Assembly: GCA_902626505.1 (NCBI GenBank)
Contig: CACOFQ010000003.1
Coordinates: 1 to 64,000 of the forward strand
Reading direction: 5' to 3'
Length of the DNA stretch: 64,000 bases
DNA from: an uncultured Marinoscillum sp.
GTDB taxonomy: Bacteria > Bacteroidota > Bacteroidia > Cytophagales > MED-G16
Below the pieces are notes generated by a model, which had not been told where the DNA came from, made no database searches, and saw only the letters and a program-made list of their open reading frames with translations. Of this stretch, positions 9,181-18,100 are shown in pieces. Positions within the stretch are counted from its first letter, which is position 1; each line of letters starts with the position of its first letter. The translations under genes were made by a program, and so were the position numbers.

Positions 9181-10459
9181 TCTCTGGCATCGTTCGATAG
9201 ACAAATATCAACTGAAATACCATCATCAATCCAAAGAAGAAAAAGATTAGTCCAGGATTATTTCCTAATAAATCTATAACATAAGGCGTAATAGCTGTAA
9301 TAATAGCTGCAAAAACCCAATGTATACCTGAACCAAAAGACTGACCTTTTGCTCTTACTGAATTAGGAAAAATTTCGGATATAAAAACCCAAATAACTGC
9401 TCCTTGACCTATAGCATGTGAAGCAACAAATAATAATATGAATGTTAATAGGATATTAGAATTTAGTTCTAGTAAAAAACACGAACCAATTGAAATAAGA
9501 CTAATAATATAACCAAATGAGCCAACATACATCAAAAACTTTCTCCCAAAACTATCGATAAGCCTTACACCTAACAATGTAAATAAAAGATTAATAAAAC
9601 CTATTGATATTGAGCTCATTAAAGAATCTGAAGTACCAAATCCTGCAGATTCTAAAATTTGAGGAGCATAATACAAAACAAAATTTATTCCTGAGAGCTG
9701 ATTAAAAAAGGAAATTAGAAAAGCTAGTTTTAATTGCGTAAAAAAAGGTTTTGAAAAAAGTGATTGATTATTATCATTAAATCCTTTTCTAATTTCTAGA
9801 ACTTTATTATCAACTCCTTTTCCATCATACATAATATTTAATATTTCTTTTGCCTTTTTATCTTTATTTACAAATAGAATAAGCCACCTTGGACTCTCTG
9901 GTATCTTAATTATTGAAAGGAGAAAAAATATAGAAGGTATTGCTTCAATTCCTAACATAAATCTCCAATCAATATCTCCTCCAAAACCTTGTAAAAGATA
10001 ATTTGAAAAATACGCTATTAAAATACCTAATACTATATTGAATTGATATAATGCTACTAGTCTTCCTCTATTTTCTTTATTTGATATCTCAGATATGTAA
10101 GTAGGTGAAGCTACGCTAGAAGCCCCTACTCCTAATCCACCAATAAATCTAAAAAATGAGAAAGAATATGGGTCCCACGCTAATGCAGATCCTACAGCGG
10201 AAACTAAAAAAAGTAATCCAATAACGACTAAAGTTTTTTTTCTTCCTAGTTTGTCACAAGGATATGATCCTAATAAGGCACCAATAACTGTTCCCCAAAG
10301 AGCCATTGACATTATAAAAACCCCATGAAATAAAGGTGAAGTATTCCATAACTCTCTAATTGGAAGGTTAGCTCCTGAAATAACTACAGTATCAAAACCA
10401 AATAAAAATCCTGATAATGCTACAGATATAGACCAGAAGAAAATTTTTTTGTTGTTCAT
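9146..10459 (-). CDS. MFS sugar porter family transporter
   Basis: Twelve-helix inner-membrane sugar transporter of 437 aa, probably a proton symporter. Family signatures are GFLFGFDTVVISGA at the N-terminus, the loop motif DKLGRKKTLV, the central PESPRWL, the GINFVLYYAPQIL substrate motif in helix 7, DSFGRKFLM, and PETRKTSLEKM at the end. The length is normal for the family. The substrate (glucose, xylose, galactose or similar) cannot be read from the sequence. It diverges from a ROK sugar kinase with only 39 bp between starts, suggesting joint uptake and phosphorylation. Confidence 0.9.
   Translation of the reverse strand: MNNKKIFFWSISVALSGFLFGFDTVVISGANLPIRELWNTSPLFHGVFIMSMALWGTVIGALLGSYPCDKLGRKKTLVVIGLLFLVSAVGSALAWDPYSFSFFRFIGGLGVGASSVASPTYISEISNKENRGRLVALYQFNIVLGILIAYFSNYLLQGFGGDIDWRFMLGIEAIPSIFFLLSIIKIPESPRWLILFVNKDKKAKEILNIMYDGKGVDNKVLEIRKGFNDNNQSLFSKPFFTQLKLAFLISFFNQLSGINFVLYYAPQILESAGFGTSDSLMSSISIGFINLLFTLLGVRLIDSFGRKFLMYVGSFGYIISLISIGSCFLLELNSNILLTFILLFVASHAIGQGAVIWVFISEIFPNSVRAKGQSFGSGIHWVFAAIITAITPYVIDLLGNNPGLIFFFFGLMMVFQLIFVYRTMPETRKTSLEKMKL
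9155..9176 (+). terminator. sdh operon terminator inside the sdhB 3' end
   Basis: catcttt - tct - aaagatg followed by ttttt makes a short hairpin with T-tail on the plus strand. It lies wholly within the last sdhB codons and is antisense to the end of the transporter gene. The stem is only 7 bp, so strength is uncertain. Confidence 0.55.
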
Positions 10460-10498
10460 AGAAACAATATTTTTACCAATATTAATTAAAAAAAACTA

Positions 10499-11389
10499 AT
10501 GTTATTAGGCATAGACTTGGGCGGCACAAAAATTGAGGGAATTGTTCTTGAATCTAAAGAGAACCCAAAAGAAATAATTAGACATAGGATTAATACAGAG
10601 GAAGAAAAAGGATATTCTCAAGTAATTAATAATATAAAATCATTAGTTGACTATATAGAAAAAAAAATTAATTATAATTTTGATAAACTTGGGATTGGAA
10701 CTCCTGGAACTATAGATCCTGAAACTGAATTACTCAAAAACTCTAATTCTCAATGCCTTAATAAAATGCCAATCCAAAAAGATTTAGCAAAAACACTAGA
10801 TAAAAATATTCTAATTCAAAATGATGCAAATTGTTTTGCACTCGCTGAGACTTTACTTGGTTCCGTTAAAGATCAATACCCTGATGCTAAGAATGTATTT
10901 GGTATTATCATGGGAACAGGAGTTGGTGGAGGAGTAATAATAGAGGGTAAAACAGTGTATGGAAGCCAAGGTATTGGTGGAGAATGGGGCCATACTATAG
11001 TTACTGATGATGGTGATGAATGTTATTGCGGTAAAAGCGGGTGTGTAGAATCAGTTATATCAGGTAGAGCACTACAAATTTATTATAACAAGATTTCTGG
11101 AAAGAAATTAAAATTTGAAGAAATATACGATCGAAGAGATAGTGATCCTTATGCTAAAGAGACCATGCAGAGATTGATAAATCACTTCGGTAAGGGTTTA
11201 AGTAATGTAGTAAATATACTTGACCCGGAAGTAATTGTTTTGGGTGGTGGTCTTAGTAATATTGATGAATTATATAATGAAGGTTATGATGAACTTAAAA
11301 AATATGTCTTCAATCCTACCTTTAAAACACCTATTTTAAGACCTAAACTTGGAGATAGCGCTGGAGTTTTTGGTGCTGCACTTTTATAA
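10499..11389 (+). CDS. ROK family sugar kinase (glucokinase-like)
   Basis: Cytoplasmic ATP-dependent hexose kinase of 296 aa. The N-terminal phosphate loop is GIDLGGTKIEGIVLE. The sugar-binding and catalytic region has NDANCFALAE, GTGVGGGVI and GEWGH. The zinc motif CYCGKSGC, together with the GEWGH His, is typical of ROK kinases without a DNA-binding domain. No helix-turn-helix is present, so this is not a NagC-type repressor. The divergent sugar transporter supports a role in trapping imported sugar. The stop lies 1 bp from the end of the convergent LamG gene. Confidence 0.9.
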   Translation: MLLGIDLGGTKIEGIVLESKENPKEIIRHRINTEEEKGYSQVINNIKSLVDYIEKKINYNFDKLGIGTPGTIDPETELLKNSNSQCLNKMPIQKDLAKTLDKNILIQNDANCFALAETLLGSVKDQYPDAKNVFGIIMGTGVGGGVIIEGKTVYGSQGIGGEWGHTIVTDDGDECYCGKSGCVESVISGRALQIYYNKISGKKLKFEEIYDRRDSDPYAKETMQRLINHFGKGLSNVVNILDPEVIVLGGGLSNIDELYNEGYDELKKYVFNPTFKTPILRPKLGDSAGVFGAALL

Positions 11390-11390
11390 T

Positions 11391-12194
11391 TTAATTTTCA
11401 TATCTTGATTTTGTAGCATTATAGTTTTGAGTTATTTCTTCCAAAGAAAGAGTTTTAGTATATAGATAAACTGCTCCAATTGAACCATTAAATGCTGATC
11501 CACCATCTCTCCAATCTTTTCCAATTAAAAAATTATCATGTCCATAATTTACATTTGTGTGTGCTGTAGCTGTTTCATCTAAAGAAGAATTAACATAATA
11601 TTTACCTGTTAAATTATTTTTTGTAAAGGTTATAAATTTCCAAGTATCATCATTAACAATTGTTTTAGATAGATTGTTTTTACTTCCATTAGTGTGAAAA
11701 CCATATTTTGGATTAGAATTTTTTGTTTTAAAATCCCAAAAACGAAACTCTCCATTTTCATCACTTGGAATATGTAAAATAAACTCATAATAATATCCAG
11801 TACTTCCTTTACTTCTTGAGAGAGATGCTAATAAACAGTTTTGATCTGTAGTCTTAATCCACATAGAAATAGTAATATTTGTTGATGACATATTATTTAG
11901 ATCACTATCTCTCTTGTAAAGATCATTATCAAAAACTAGAGATCCTCCCCAATTATCTGAGTAAACTACTGAACCTGAAAATTGAGATAAATCATTATTT
12001 GAACTGCTCAGATCATTCCATACTGATAAATCATTTGGATCTAAGGAATTTGGGTCAGATGCATCTAAATGAAGAATAAGATTATCATTAATAATTCCTG
12101 GCTTATGGTGGACAGCATGATATGAAGGTAAAATCTGAGAAAAACTATATTTTGATAAGAGTATTAAAAGAAAAAATAATAGATTGTACTTCAT
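11391..12194 (-). CDS. exported LamG/concanavalin-like domain protein
   Basis: Secreted protein of 267 aa with a signal peptide (MKYNLLFFLLILLSKYSFSQ) and one laminin-G-like jelly-roll domain. Indicators are LILHLDASD, SVWNDLSSSNNDLSQ, ITISMWIKTTDQ, GKYYVNSSLD and GSIGAVYLYTKTLSLEEITQNYN. Such domains usually bind glycans or calcium; there is no catalytic domain and no T9SS tail in the remaining length. The ATG at 12194 is needed for the signal peptide and overlaps the start codon of the divergent SGNH gene. The sugar-related neighbourhood hints at glycan binding, which is inference. Confidence 0.8.
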   Translation of the reverse strand: MKYNLLFFLLILLSKYSFSQILPSYHAVHHKPGIINDNLILHLDASDPNSLDPNDLSVWNDLSSSNNDLSQFSGSVVYSDNWGGSLVFDNDLYKRDSDLNNMSSTNITISMWIKTTDQNCLLASLSRSKGSTGYYYEFILHIPSDENGEFRFWDFKTKNSNPKYGFHTNGSKNNLSKTIVNDDTWKFITFTKNNLTGKYYVNSSLDETATAHTNVNYGHDNFLIGKDWRDGGSAFNGSIGAVYLYTKTLSLEEITQNYNATKSRYEN

Positions 12195-12858
12195 GAATAA
12201 TAAAAAATTAGTAATAACCTTATTCTTTAGTTTAATAAGCTTATATATGAACGGATCAAATATAGATTATCCAAAATTTGACACAAAAGAAAAAAAAATA
12301 ATTTTTTTTGGTAACTCTATAACTCAAAGTTGGAGTGACTACACAAAATTCTTTTCAGATAATGGATACGTAAATAAAGGTATCTCAGGACAAACAACTG
12401 ATCAGATGTTAGTGCGTTTCAAAAAAGATGTAGTTGATGAAAAAGCATACTGTGTCGTGATTTTAGCTGGAATCAATGATCTAGCAGAAAATAATGGTCC
12501 TGTAACATTAGAAGAGATATTTGAAAATATAAAGTCTATGGTAAAAATTGCAAATGATAATAGTATAAAAGTAATACTATCTTCTATCTTACCAGCATAT
12601 GAGTTTCTTTGGAATCCTGGAATTTATCCAAGTGACGATATTATTTTTCTCAATAAAAATTTAATAGATTTTTGTAAGTCTGGCAGTGCTATATATGTTG
12701 ATTACCATACCTCTATGAAAGATAAAAGAGATGGACTTAAAGATGAGTTTACTTACTGGAGAGATGATTTTAATGGATATGATGGGGTTCATCCCAATAA
12801 AAAGGGTTATTTAAAAATGGAAAAAATCATTTCCAAAACTCTAAAAAAGATACTCTAA
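12193..12858 (+). CDS. exported SGNH/GDSL hydrolase
   Basis: Periplasmic or secreted esterase-like hydrolase of 221 aa. I use the ATG at 12193; the track begins at an in-frame TTG at 12184. A signal peptide (MNNKKLVITLFFSLISLYMNG) precedes the conserved blocks: IIFFGNSITQSW (block I, nucleophile Ser), GISGQTTDQML (Gly block), ILAGINDLAENN (Asn block) and DGVHPNKKGY (catalytic Asp and His). The arrangement resembles platelet-activating-factor acetylhydrolase and carbohydrate esterase relatives, so deacylation of glycans or lipids is plausible. The stop overlaps that of the convergent VPS10 gene by 3-4 bp. Confidence 0.88.
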   Translation: MNNKKLVITLFFSLISLYMNGSNIDYPKFDTKEKKIIFFGNSITQSWSDYTKFFSDNGYVNKGISGQTTDQMLVRFKKDVVDEKAYCVVILAGINDLAENNGPVTLEEIFENIKSMVKIANDNSIKVILSSILPAYEFLWNPGIYPSDDIIFLNKNLIDFCKSGSAIYVDYHTSMKDKRDGLKDEFTYWRDDFNGYDGVHPNKKGYLKMEKIISKTLKKIL

Positions 12859-15800
12859 TCCCTTAACTCATTAAATGATTTTAGTACCTCCTCGTATTTT
12901 TCTTTAGAAATTTTATAAGTCATCTCATGAGTTTTAGTCGGTTTAGAGGTTGTGTTATATAGCTCCCAGCTCATATTACCTAATCTCCTTTGGACAGATG
13001 GTGGAGATCCTGAAAATACATCAGCATAGTTTAAACTTCTTGTTCCAGTTAGTATCATTTTTAGATCCATGATATCTCCTTTCTTTTTATTCAAATTCTC
13101 TAAATTTGTATCAGAAGATGAGTTAAGGGACTTATTAATTTCACCATCAATTTCTTCTATTGCTTGATCAATTTTATCAACAAGCTCATCTACATTCGTA
13201 AGTAACTTATCAAAATTTAACTGAAAACTAAAAAGTTTCTTTCTATCCTCTAGTGAAGATTTACTTCCTATTTGAATTACATCAAAAGAATAAGAATTCG
13301 TTAATTTTTCTATTTTATCATTCTCAAATTTTTCAAGATGAACACTATATTTCCCTGGAGGAACGAGAGGTCCAGAATAGTTATTTTCATCATCAATATT
13401 TCTCATTGAAAAAGTTCTTAAATCCCAATATTTTTCATGGTATCCTTTATTTTTATTTGAACTAATTCTTCTTACTACTTTTCCTTCACTATCTGATATA
13501 GTTAAATAAATTTTAGGTGATTTTTCCTTAGCTTCATCTTCTAACTTATCAGCAGTTGGATAATCAATTATCTCACCCCTATTAAATTTAAGAGATTCTT
13601 TATTTTGTCTTTCTTCAAACTTTGAGAGAATACTATTTCTTAAATAATAAGATAACTTTAATCCGTACGGAGGATTAGGGGAAGTAAAGAAGTTATGGCC
13701 TGTTGCAGTTTTTTCAGGTGCTGCAATAATGTACTGATGCGTTGATTTTACAGAGAATAAATGTGCAGACTTACTGTCAATTAAATTTGTATATTCTCTT
13801 ATCGGAGAGTAATCATCTACTATATAGAATCCTCTGCCAAAAGATGCAGCCACTAAATCATCTTCACCCTCATGAATTTCAAGATCTCTTATAGGAATTG
13901 TAGGTACTTTTTTAAACTTCCTCCAAGAAGATCCTGCGTCCATTGAAAAATACATTCCAAATTCAGTTCCAATAAAAAGAACATTAGGATTTATATGGTC
14001 TTCAACTACTGTCCACACAAAGTTATTCTCTGGAATATTAGAAGAAATAGATTTCCATGTCTTACCTCCATCTTTAGTTACAACTAGGTATGGTTTAAAA
14101 TCTCCATACTTATGGTAGTTAAATGAAACATATATGGTATTTAAATCATGTTTTGAAGTGATTACATCAGTAACATAAGCTTTTTGTGGAACTCCAGGAA
14201 AGTTCTGATGTTTCTCCCAGGTATTACCATTATCTCTACTTATTCTTACAAGTCCATCATCAGTTCCTACTACTAACAATCCTTGTTGTAATCTCGATTC
14301 ATCTAAAGCAACTATTGTTCCAAGAGGCGATGTGAAAACATTTTTAAATATTGCGTCAACACTCCAAACCTTACCCATTACCTTCATCTTGTTTCTATCT
14401 TCATTTCTTGTAAGATCTGGACTTATTTTTTTCCATGAATCACCATTATCATCACTCTGAAATAAGAAATTTGCAGCAAAATATAACCTATCAGAATTAT
14501 GAGGACTTATTATAAGAGGAGAATCCCAATTCCATCTTAAAGCGGCCTCCCCTTCTGCTGGCTGAGGCTGAATGCCAATTCTCTCGCCATTTGATTTATC
14601 ATACCTCATTATACCCGCATACTGTGACATCGTATAAAGGATATTTGGATCAGTAGGATCAACTCGAACCTGAAATCCATCTCCACCAGTTGTTACAAAC
14701 CAATCACTATTCCTTATACCTGACCTATTTTTGGTTCTAGATGGGCCACCAAAACTATCATTATCTTGAGTCCCTCCATAAACATTATAAAATGGCTTAT
14801 GATTATCGATACCAACTCTGTAGAGCTGAATAATCGGTAAATTATCTATAAATCTCCACGTTTTCATCCTGTCAAAACTCTCATAAATTCCCCCATCACA
14901 GCTGATCATGATATAATCAGGATCATTAGGATCAAAAAGAACATCATGACTATCTACATGTTTCTTATTTTCTGGAATTCTTTCAAACGTCTTTCCACCA
15001 TCTTCTGTGACATACGATCTCATATCTACAGAATAGACTTTATCAAATTGATGTGGGTCAGGAAAAATTTCAACATAATACTGAGAGTCTACCACCTGAT
15101 AATCACTCATCTTCATCCATGTCTCTCCATAATCATCTGATCTATAAAAACCTTTTGTTTTTTCTTTAGCAGTAATTAATGCATAGACAACATTTGATTT
15201 TTGGGGTGAAATTGCTAATCCAATTCTTCCAATATCACCACCTGGCAACCCATTTTTTAATTTTTTCCAAGTTTTTCCTCTATCTACAGATTTAAAAATA
15301 CCTCCTTCTGGCCCACCAGCAACCAAAATACCAAAATGTCTCCTTCTTTGGTATGTGCTTGCATACATGATATTATTATCATTATGATCCATTACTACAT
15401 CAGAAATTCCAGTATCATCTGTTACATGTAAAATTCTTTGCCATGTCTTCCCACCATCTTTAGTATTGTAAAGTCCTCTTTGACCACCAGACCTCCACAA
15501 TGGTCCTTGAGCAGCAACATAAATATTATCTGAATTGTCTGGATCAATAATAATTTTAGCAATATGTTCAGATGTTTTCAATCCCATGTGAGTCCATGTA
15601 TTTCCAGCGTCAATTGATTTATAAATTCCATCTCCAAATCCAACTGATCTTTGACTATTATTCTCACCTGTACCTAACCATAAAATTTTTGGATTTCTAG
15701 GATCCATAGAGATTGTACCTATAGAATAACTTCCATAATGTTCAAAAATTGGAATCCACGTAGTTCCTGAATTAGTTGTTTTCCATACATTTCCAGATGC

Positions 15801-16004
15801 AGTTGTTACATACCAGGTACTGGTATTAGAATAATCCTTAATAACTTTTGTTATTCTACCTGATACTTTTGCCGGTCCAATATTTCTAACAGGAATATTA
15901 TCAAATATTGATGTATTTATCTTTTCTTGTCCTTTTTTCTGGGAGAAAAGATCAAAAAACAAAAGTGATAATCCTAGGGTAAATAGTAAGTTTAATTTTT
16001 TCAT
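12855..16004 (-). CDS. exported BNR/VPS10-like beta-propeller protein, copy 1
   Basis: Large exported protein of 1049 aa with signal peptide (MKKLNLLFTLGLSLLFFDLFSQ). The N-terminal two thirds are built of sortilin/VPS10-type propeller blades with repeated Asp-box motifs such as SIDAGNTW, TKDGGKTW, SVDRGKTW, SDDNGDSW and SMDAGSSW. The C-terminal third has an FlgD/Ig-like segment (GKVVRRISSNKNKGYHEKYWDLR, LVPPGKYSVHLE) and then a helical, coiled-coil-prone stretch. Such proteins are often annotated as glycosyl hydrolases in Bacteroidota, but sialidase catalytic residues are not evident. A paralogue of nearly the same size lies at 37038-40154. Function unknown; extracellular binding or peptide processing are possibilities. 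Confidence 0.8.
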   Translation of the reverse strand: MKKLNLLFTLGLSLLFFDLFSQKKGQEKINTSIFDNIPVRNIGPAKVSGRITKVIKDYSNTSTWYVTTASGNVWKTTNSGTTWIPIFEHYGSYSIGTISMDPRNPKILWLGTGENNSQRSVGFGDGIYKSIDAGNTWTHMGLKTSEHIAKIIIDPDNSDNIYVAAQGPLWRSGGQRGLYNTKDGGKTWQRILHVTDDTGISDVVMDHNDNNIMYASTYQRRRHFGILVAGGPEGGIFKSVDRGKTWKKLKNGLPGGDIGRIGLAISPQKSNVVYALITAKEKTKGFYRSDDYGETWMKMSDYQVVDSQYYVEIFPDPHQFDKVYSVDMRSYVTEDGGKTFERIPENKKHVDSHDVLFDPNDPDYIMISCDGGIYESFDRMKTWRFIDNLPIIQLYRVGIDNHKPFYNVYGGTQDNDSFGGPSRTKNRSGIRNSDWFVTTGGDGFQVRVDPTDPNILYTMSQYAGIMRYDKSNGERIGIQPQPAEGEAALRWNWDSPLIISPHNSDRLYFAANFLFQSDDNGDSWKKISPDLTRNEDRNKMKVMGKVWSVDAIFKNVFTSPLGTIVALDESRLQQGLLVVGTDDGLVRISRDNGNTWEKHQNFPGVPQKAYVTDVITSKHDLNTIYVSFNYHKYGDFKPYLVVTKDGGKTWKSISSNIPENNFVWTVVEDHINPNVLFIGTEFGMYFSMDAGSSWRKFKKVPTIPIRDLEIHEGEDDLVAASFGRGFYIVDDYSPIREYTNLIDSKSAHLFSVKSTHQYIIAAPEKTATGHNFFTSPNPPYGLKLSYYLRNSILSKFEERQNKESLKFNRGEIIDYPTADKLEDEAKEKSPKIYLTISDSEGKVVRRISSNKNKGYHEKYWDLRTFSMRNIDDENNYSGPLVPPGKYSVHLEKFENDKIEKLTNSYSFDVIQIGSKSSLEDRKKLFSFQLNFDKLLTNVDELVDKIDQAIEEIDGEINKSLNSSSDTNLENLNKKKGDIMDLKMILTGTRSLNYADVFSGSPPSVQRRLGNMSWELYNTTSKPTKTHEMTYKISKEKYEEVLKSFNELRD

Positions 16005-16023
16005 AGTGTGGTTTATTTAATAT

Positions 16024-16031
16024 CAAATATA
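16024..16031 (-). promoter_or_regulatory. candidate -7 element upstream of VPS10-like gene
   Basis: TATATTTG on the minus strand matches the Bacteroidota -7 consensus 20 bp before the start codon. No clear -33 TTG is seen at the right spacing. Confidence 0.35.
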
Positions 16032-16051
16032 TATTTTTTTATAAAAAAATA
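16032..16051. repeat. 20-bp perfect palindrome tattttttta/taaaaaaata
   Basis: A perfect inverted repeat directly upstream of the candidate -7 box of the VPS10-like gene. It could be an operator, but the sequence is low-complexity AT. Confidence 0.45.
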
Positions 16052-16083
16052 ATTTATGATGATATAATTTGCTATGGATATTG

Positions 16084-16293
16084 TTAATACTTACCCTTAT
16101 AGAAAAAGTAATCTGTGACAAAGAGAATTAGAAATAGAAACACAGAAAGTATAAAAAAATCTTTTGATAAACTTGGAATCATTTGTTCTGTAATTGACCA
16201 ACCTGATACAAGATAAATGATATAATTAAATAAAATTAATAGTACATAGCTACCAATTCCAGACTTGATAGAATTCATAATTTTTTTATTCAT
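16084..16293 (-). CDS. small hypothetical membrane protein
   Basis: A 69-aa protein with two predicted transmembrane helices (about 13-31 and 46-64) and basic ends (MNKKIMNSIKSG..., YFFYKGKY). I do not recognise a family. Its ATG overlaps the hflX stop by 4 bp, so it is co-transcribed with and probably translationally coupled to hflX. Confidence 0.65.
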   Translation of the reverse strand: MNKKIMNSIKSGIGSYVLLILFNYIIYLVSGWSITEQMIPSLSKDFFILSVFLFLILFVTDYFFYKGKY

Positions 16294-17483
16294 ATAAAAT
16301 CAAATTTATCAATATCAGGATAAAGAAAATTATTATAAGGGTATCTTTTTATATGAATTTTTCTTACTTCTCTATATACAGTTTTTTTAAATTCATCCAA
16401 ATTAATTTTTTTTGTTGCAGAAATAAAAAGCACATTATCTCCCAATTTAGAAATCCATGTTTCTTTCCACTCATCCAATGAAAAATTCTTTTCAGAGTAA
16501 TCATTAATTAGATCAGTTTCATCATAGTCTACTCTTTTATAATTATCTATCTTATTAAAAACAACTATTGTTGGTTTATTAGATCCCTCTATTTCTTCTA
16601 ATATTTTATTTACGGAATCCATATGCTCCTGGAAACTCGGATGAGATATGTCTACTACATGAATTAACAAATCTGCTTCCCTTACCTCATCAAGAGTACT
16701 CTTAAATGATTCTATAAGTTGAGTTGGTAATTTTCTTATAAATCCAACAGTATCTCCTAGTAGAAATGGAAGATTACCTATAACTACTTTTCTTGTTGTA
16801 GTATCCAGTGTAGCAAAAAGTTTATCTTCTGCAAAAACACTTGATTTACTAATAGAATTCATTAGCGTTGACTTACCAACATTAGTATAACCAACAAGGG
16901 CTGCCCTTATAAGCTTTCCTCTATTTCCTCTTTGTACTGACATTTGCTTATCTATAGTCTTAATCTTTGACTTTAATAAAGCAATTTTATCTCTTACAAT
17001 TCTTCTATCTGTTTCTATTTCGGTTTCTCCAGGACCTCTCATCCCTATTCCACCTTTTTGTCTTTCGAGATGAGTCCACATCCCCCTAAGTCTTGGTAAT
17101 AAATATTGACATTGGGCTAGTTCTACTTGTGTTCTAGCATAACTTGTTTTTGCTCTCTGAGCAAAAATATCAAGTATTAAGTTTGTCCTGTCTAAAACTT
17201 TAATTTTTAAAATTTTACTAATATTTTTTTCTTGAGCTGGTGACAACTCATCATCAAAAATTATTGTCTGGATATCCATTGCTTTAACATAAGTACTAAT
17301 TTCTTCCATTTTACCTTTTCCTATTAAAGTAGCTGGATTTGGACTTTCAATTCTTTGAATAAACCTTTTCTCTACAGTTCCTCCTGCTGTATATGATAAG
17401 AACTCTAACTCATCAAGATATTCTTGAGACTTTTTAAGATTTTGATTTTTATTAACTAAACCTACAATAATTGTTTTCTCCAT
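16290..17483 (-). CDS. hflX: GTPase HflX
   Basis: Ribosome-associated GTPase that splits stalled ribosomes. From the ATG at 17483 (MEKTIIVGLV) the protein has 397 aa; the track start 14 codons upstream is less like the family. The N-terminal HflX domain includes GGTVEKRFIQRIESPNPATLIGKGK and DDELSPAQEKN. The linker has RTQVELAQCQYLLPRLRGMW and GGIGMRGPGETEIETDRR, which is diagnostic. The G domain has GYTNVGKSTLMNS (G1), DTVGFI (G3) and FNKID (G4). It is followed by a small membrane protein with overlapping start. Confidence 0.95.
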   Translation of the reverse strand: MEKTIIVGLVNKNQNLKKSQEYLDELEFLSYTAGGTVEKRFIQRIESPNPATLIGKGKMEEISTYVKAMDIQTIIFDDELSPAQEKNISKILKIKVLDRTNLILDIFAQRAKTSYARTQVELAQCQYLLPRLRGMWTHLERQKGGIGMRGPGETEIETDRRIVRDKIALLKSKIKTIDKQMSVQRGNRGKLIRAALVGYTNVGKSTLMNSISKSSVFAEDKLFATLDTTTRKVVIGNLPFLLGDTVGFIRKLPTQLIESFKSTLDEVREADLLIHVVDISHPSFQEHMDSVNKILEEIEGSNKPTIVVFNKIDNYKRVDYDETDLINDYSEKNFSLDEWKETWISKLGDNVLFISATKKINLDEFKKTVYREVRKIHIKRYPYNNFLYPDIDKFDFI

Positions 17484-17557
17484 TCGAATTATTACTAAAG
17501 TATGAGAAAGTTTTTCTAGTCGCAATCAAAAGATCCGCCACATTCATAACATTCGCC

Positions 17558-17761
17558 TTAAGTGTATGTTAAAACACCTCTAAAATTAATTACCTCACAA
17601 CTATTTCCATAATTAATTCCATTACAACCACAGACTGGTTTGTATTCTTTTATATAAAAGAAATCTTTATTTATTATAGTTTCATCAAAACAATTATCTA
17701 AATAATTATTTTCTTCACTACAAGAGAAAAGAAAGAGAAGTAATATGAATAATTTTTTCAT
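17558..17761 (-). CDS. Kazal-like lipoprotein, apparently truncated by a nonsense codon
   Basis: A 67-aa product with a lipoprotein signal (KLFILLLFLFSCSEE, lipobox Cys) and the core of a Kazal-type domain: YKPVCGCNGINYGNSCEVINFRGVLTYT. The ORF ends at TAA exactly where the family normally continues with an acidic or similar residue and GEC. In the same frame after the TAA the DNA reads G-E-C-Y-E-C-G-G-S-F-D-C-D and then TAG at 17516-17518. The ancestral gene therefore most likely spanned 17516-17761, and one base change created the stop. Kazal domains inhibit serine proteases, and the lost Cys would leave a disulfide unpaired. It sits between hflX and two DoxX-like genes. Confidence 0.75.
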   Translation of the reverse strand: MKKLFILLLFLFSCSEENNYLDNCFDETIINKDFFYIKEYKPVCGCNGINYGNSCEVINFRGVLTYT

Positions 17762-17764
17762 AAA

Positions 17765-18097
17765 TTAAATAGAATTATAAAATATCAAAATGCTTAAAAA
17801 TAAATAGGTTATGGCTGGTAAGATATCTATGATATTATCTTTGATTTTTATTCGAATAAAAATTGCCATTGTCATCATCATTATAAAACAAAATGAAGTC
17901 GTAGTTAATAACACATCAATTTGAAGTCCTAAAATTAATCCAATACCACCTAATAATTGTAGAGAACCTACAATTTTTCTCTGACCATTATAACCCCAAC
18001 GAATATATTCTAATTTCATCCTTCTAGATATAAAGGAACTATATCCATAGATAATAAATGAAACACCAGTAAACATAATAACTAAGGTTAAATTCAT
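17765..18097 (-). CDS. DoxX-like membrane protein A
   Basis: Four-helix membrane protein of 110 aa in the DoxX-like group. Features are ISRRMKLEYIRWGYNGQRKIVGSLQLLGGIGLILGL and a second helix pair with an RIKIKDN loop. It lies 3 bp before the Kazal gene and 3 bp after a second gene of the same type, so the pair looks like a tandem duplication in one operon. Biochemical function is unknown. Confidence 0.7.
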   Translation of the reverse strand: MNLTLVIMFTGVSFIIYGYSSFISRRMKLEYIRWGYNGQRKIVGSLQLLGGIGLILGLQIDVLLTTTSFCFIMMMTMAIFIRIKIKDNIIDILPAITYLFLSILIFYNSI

Positions 18098-18100
18098 TAA

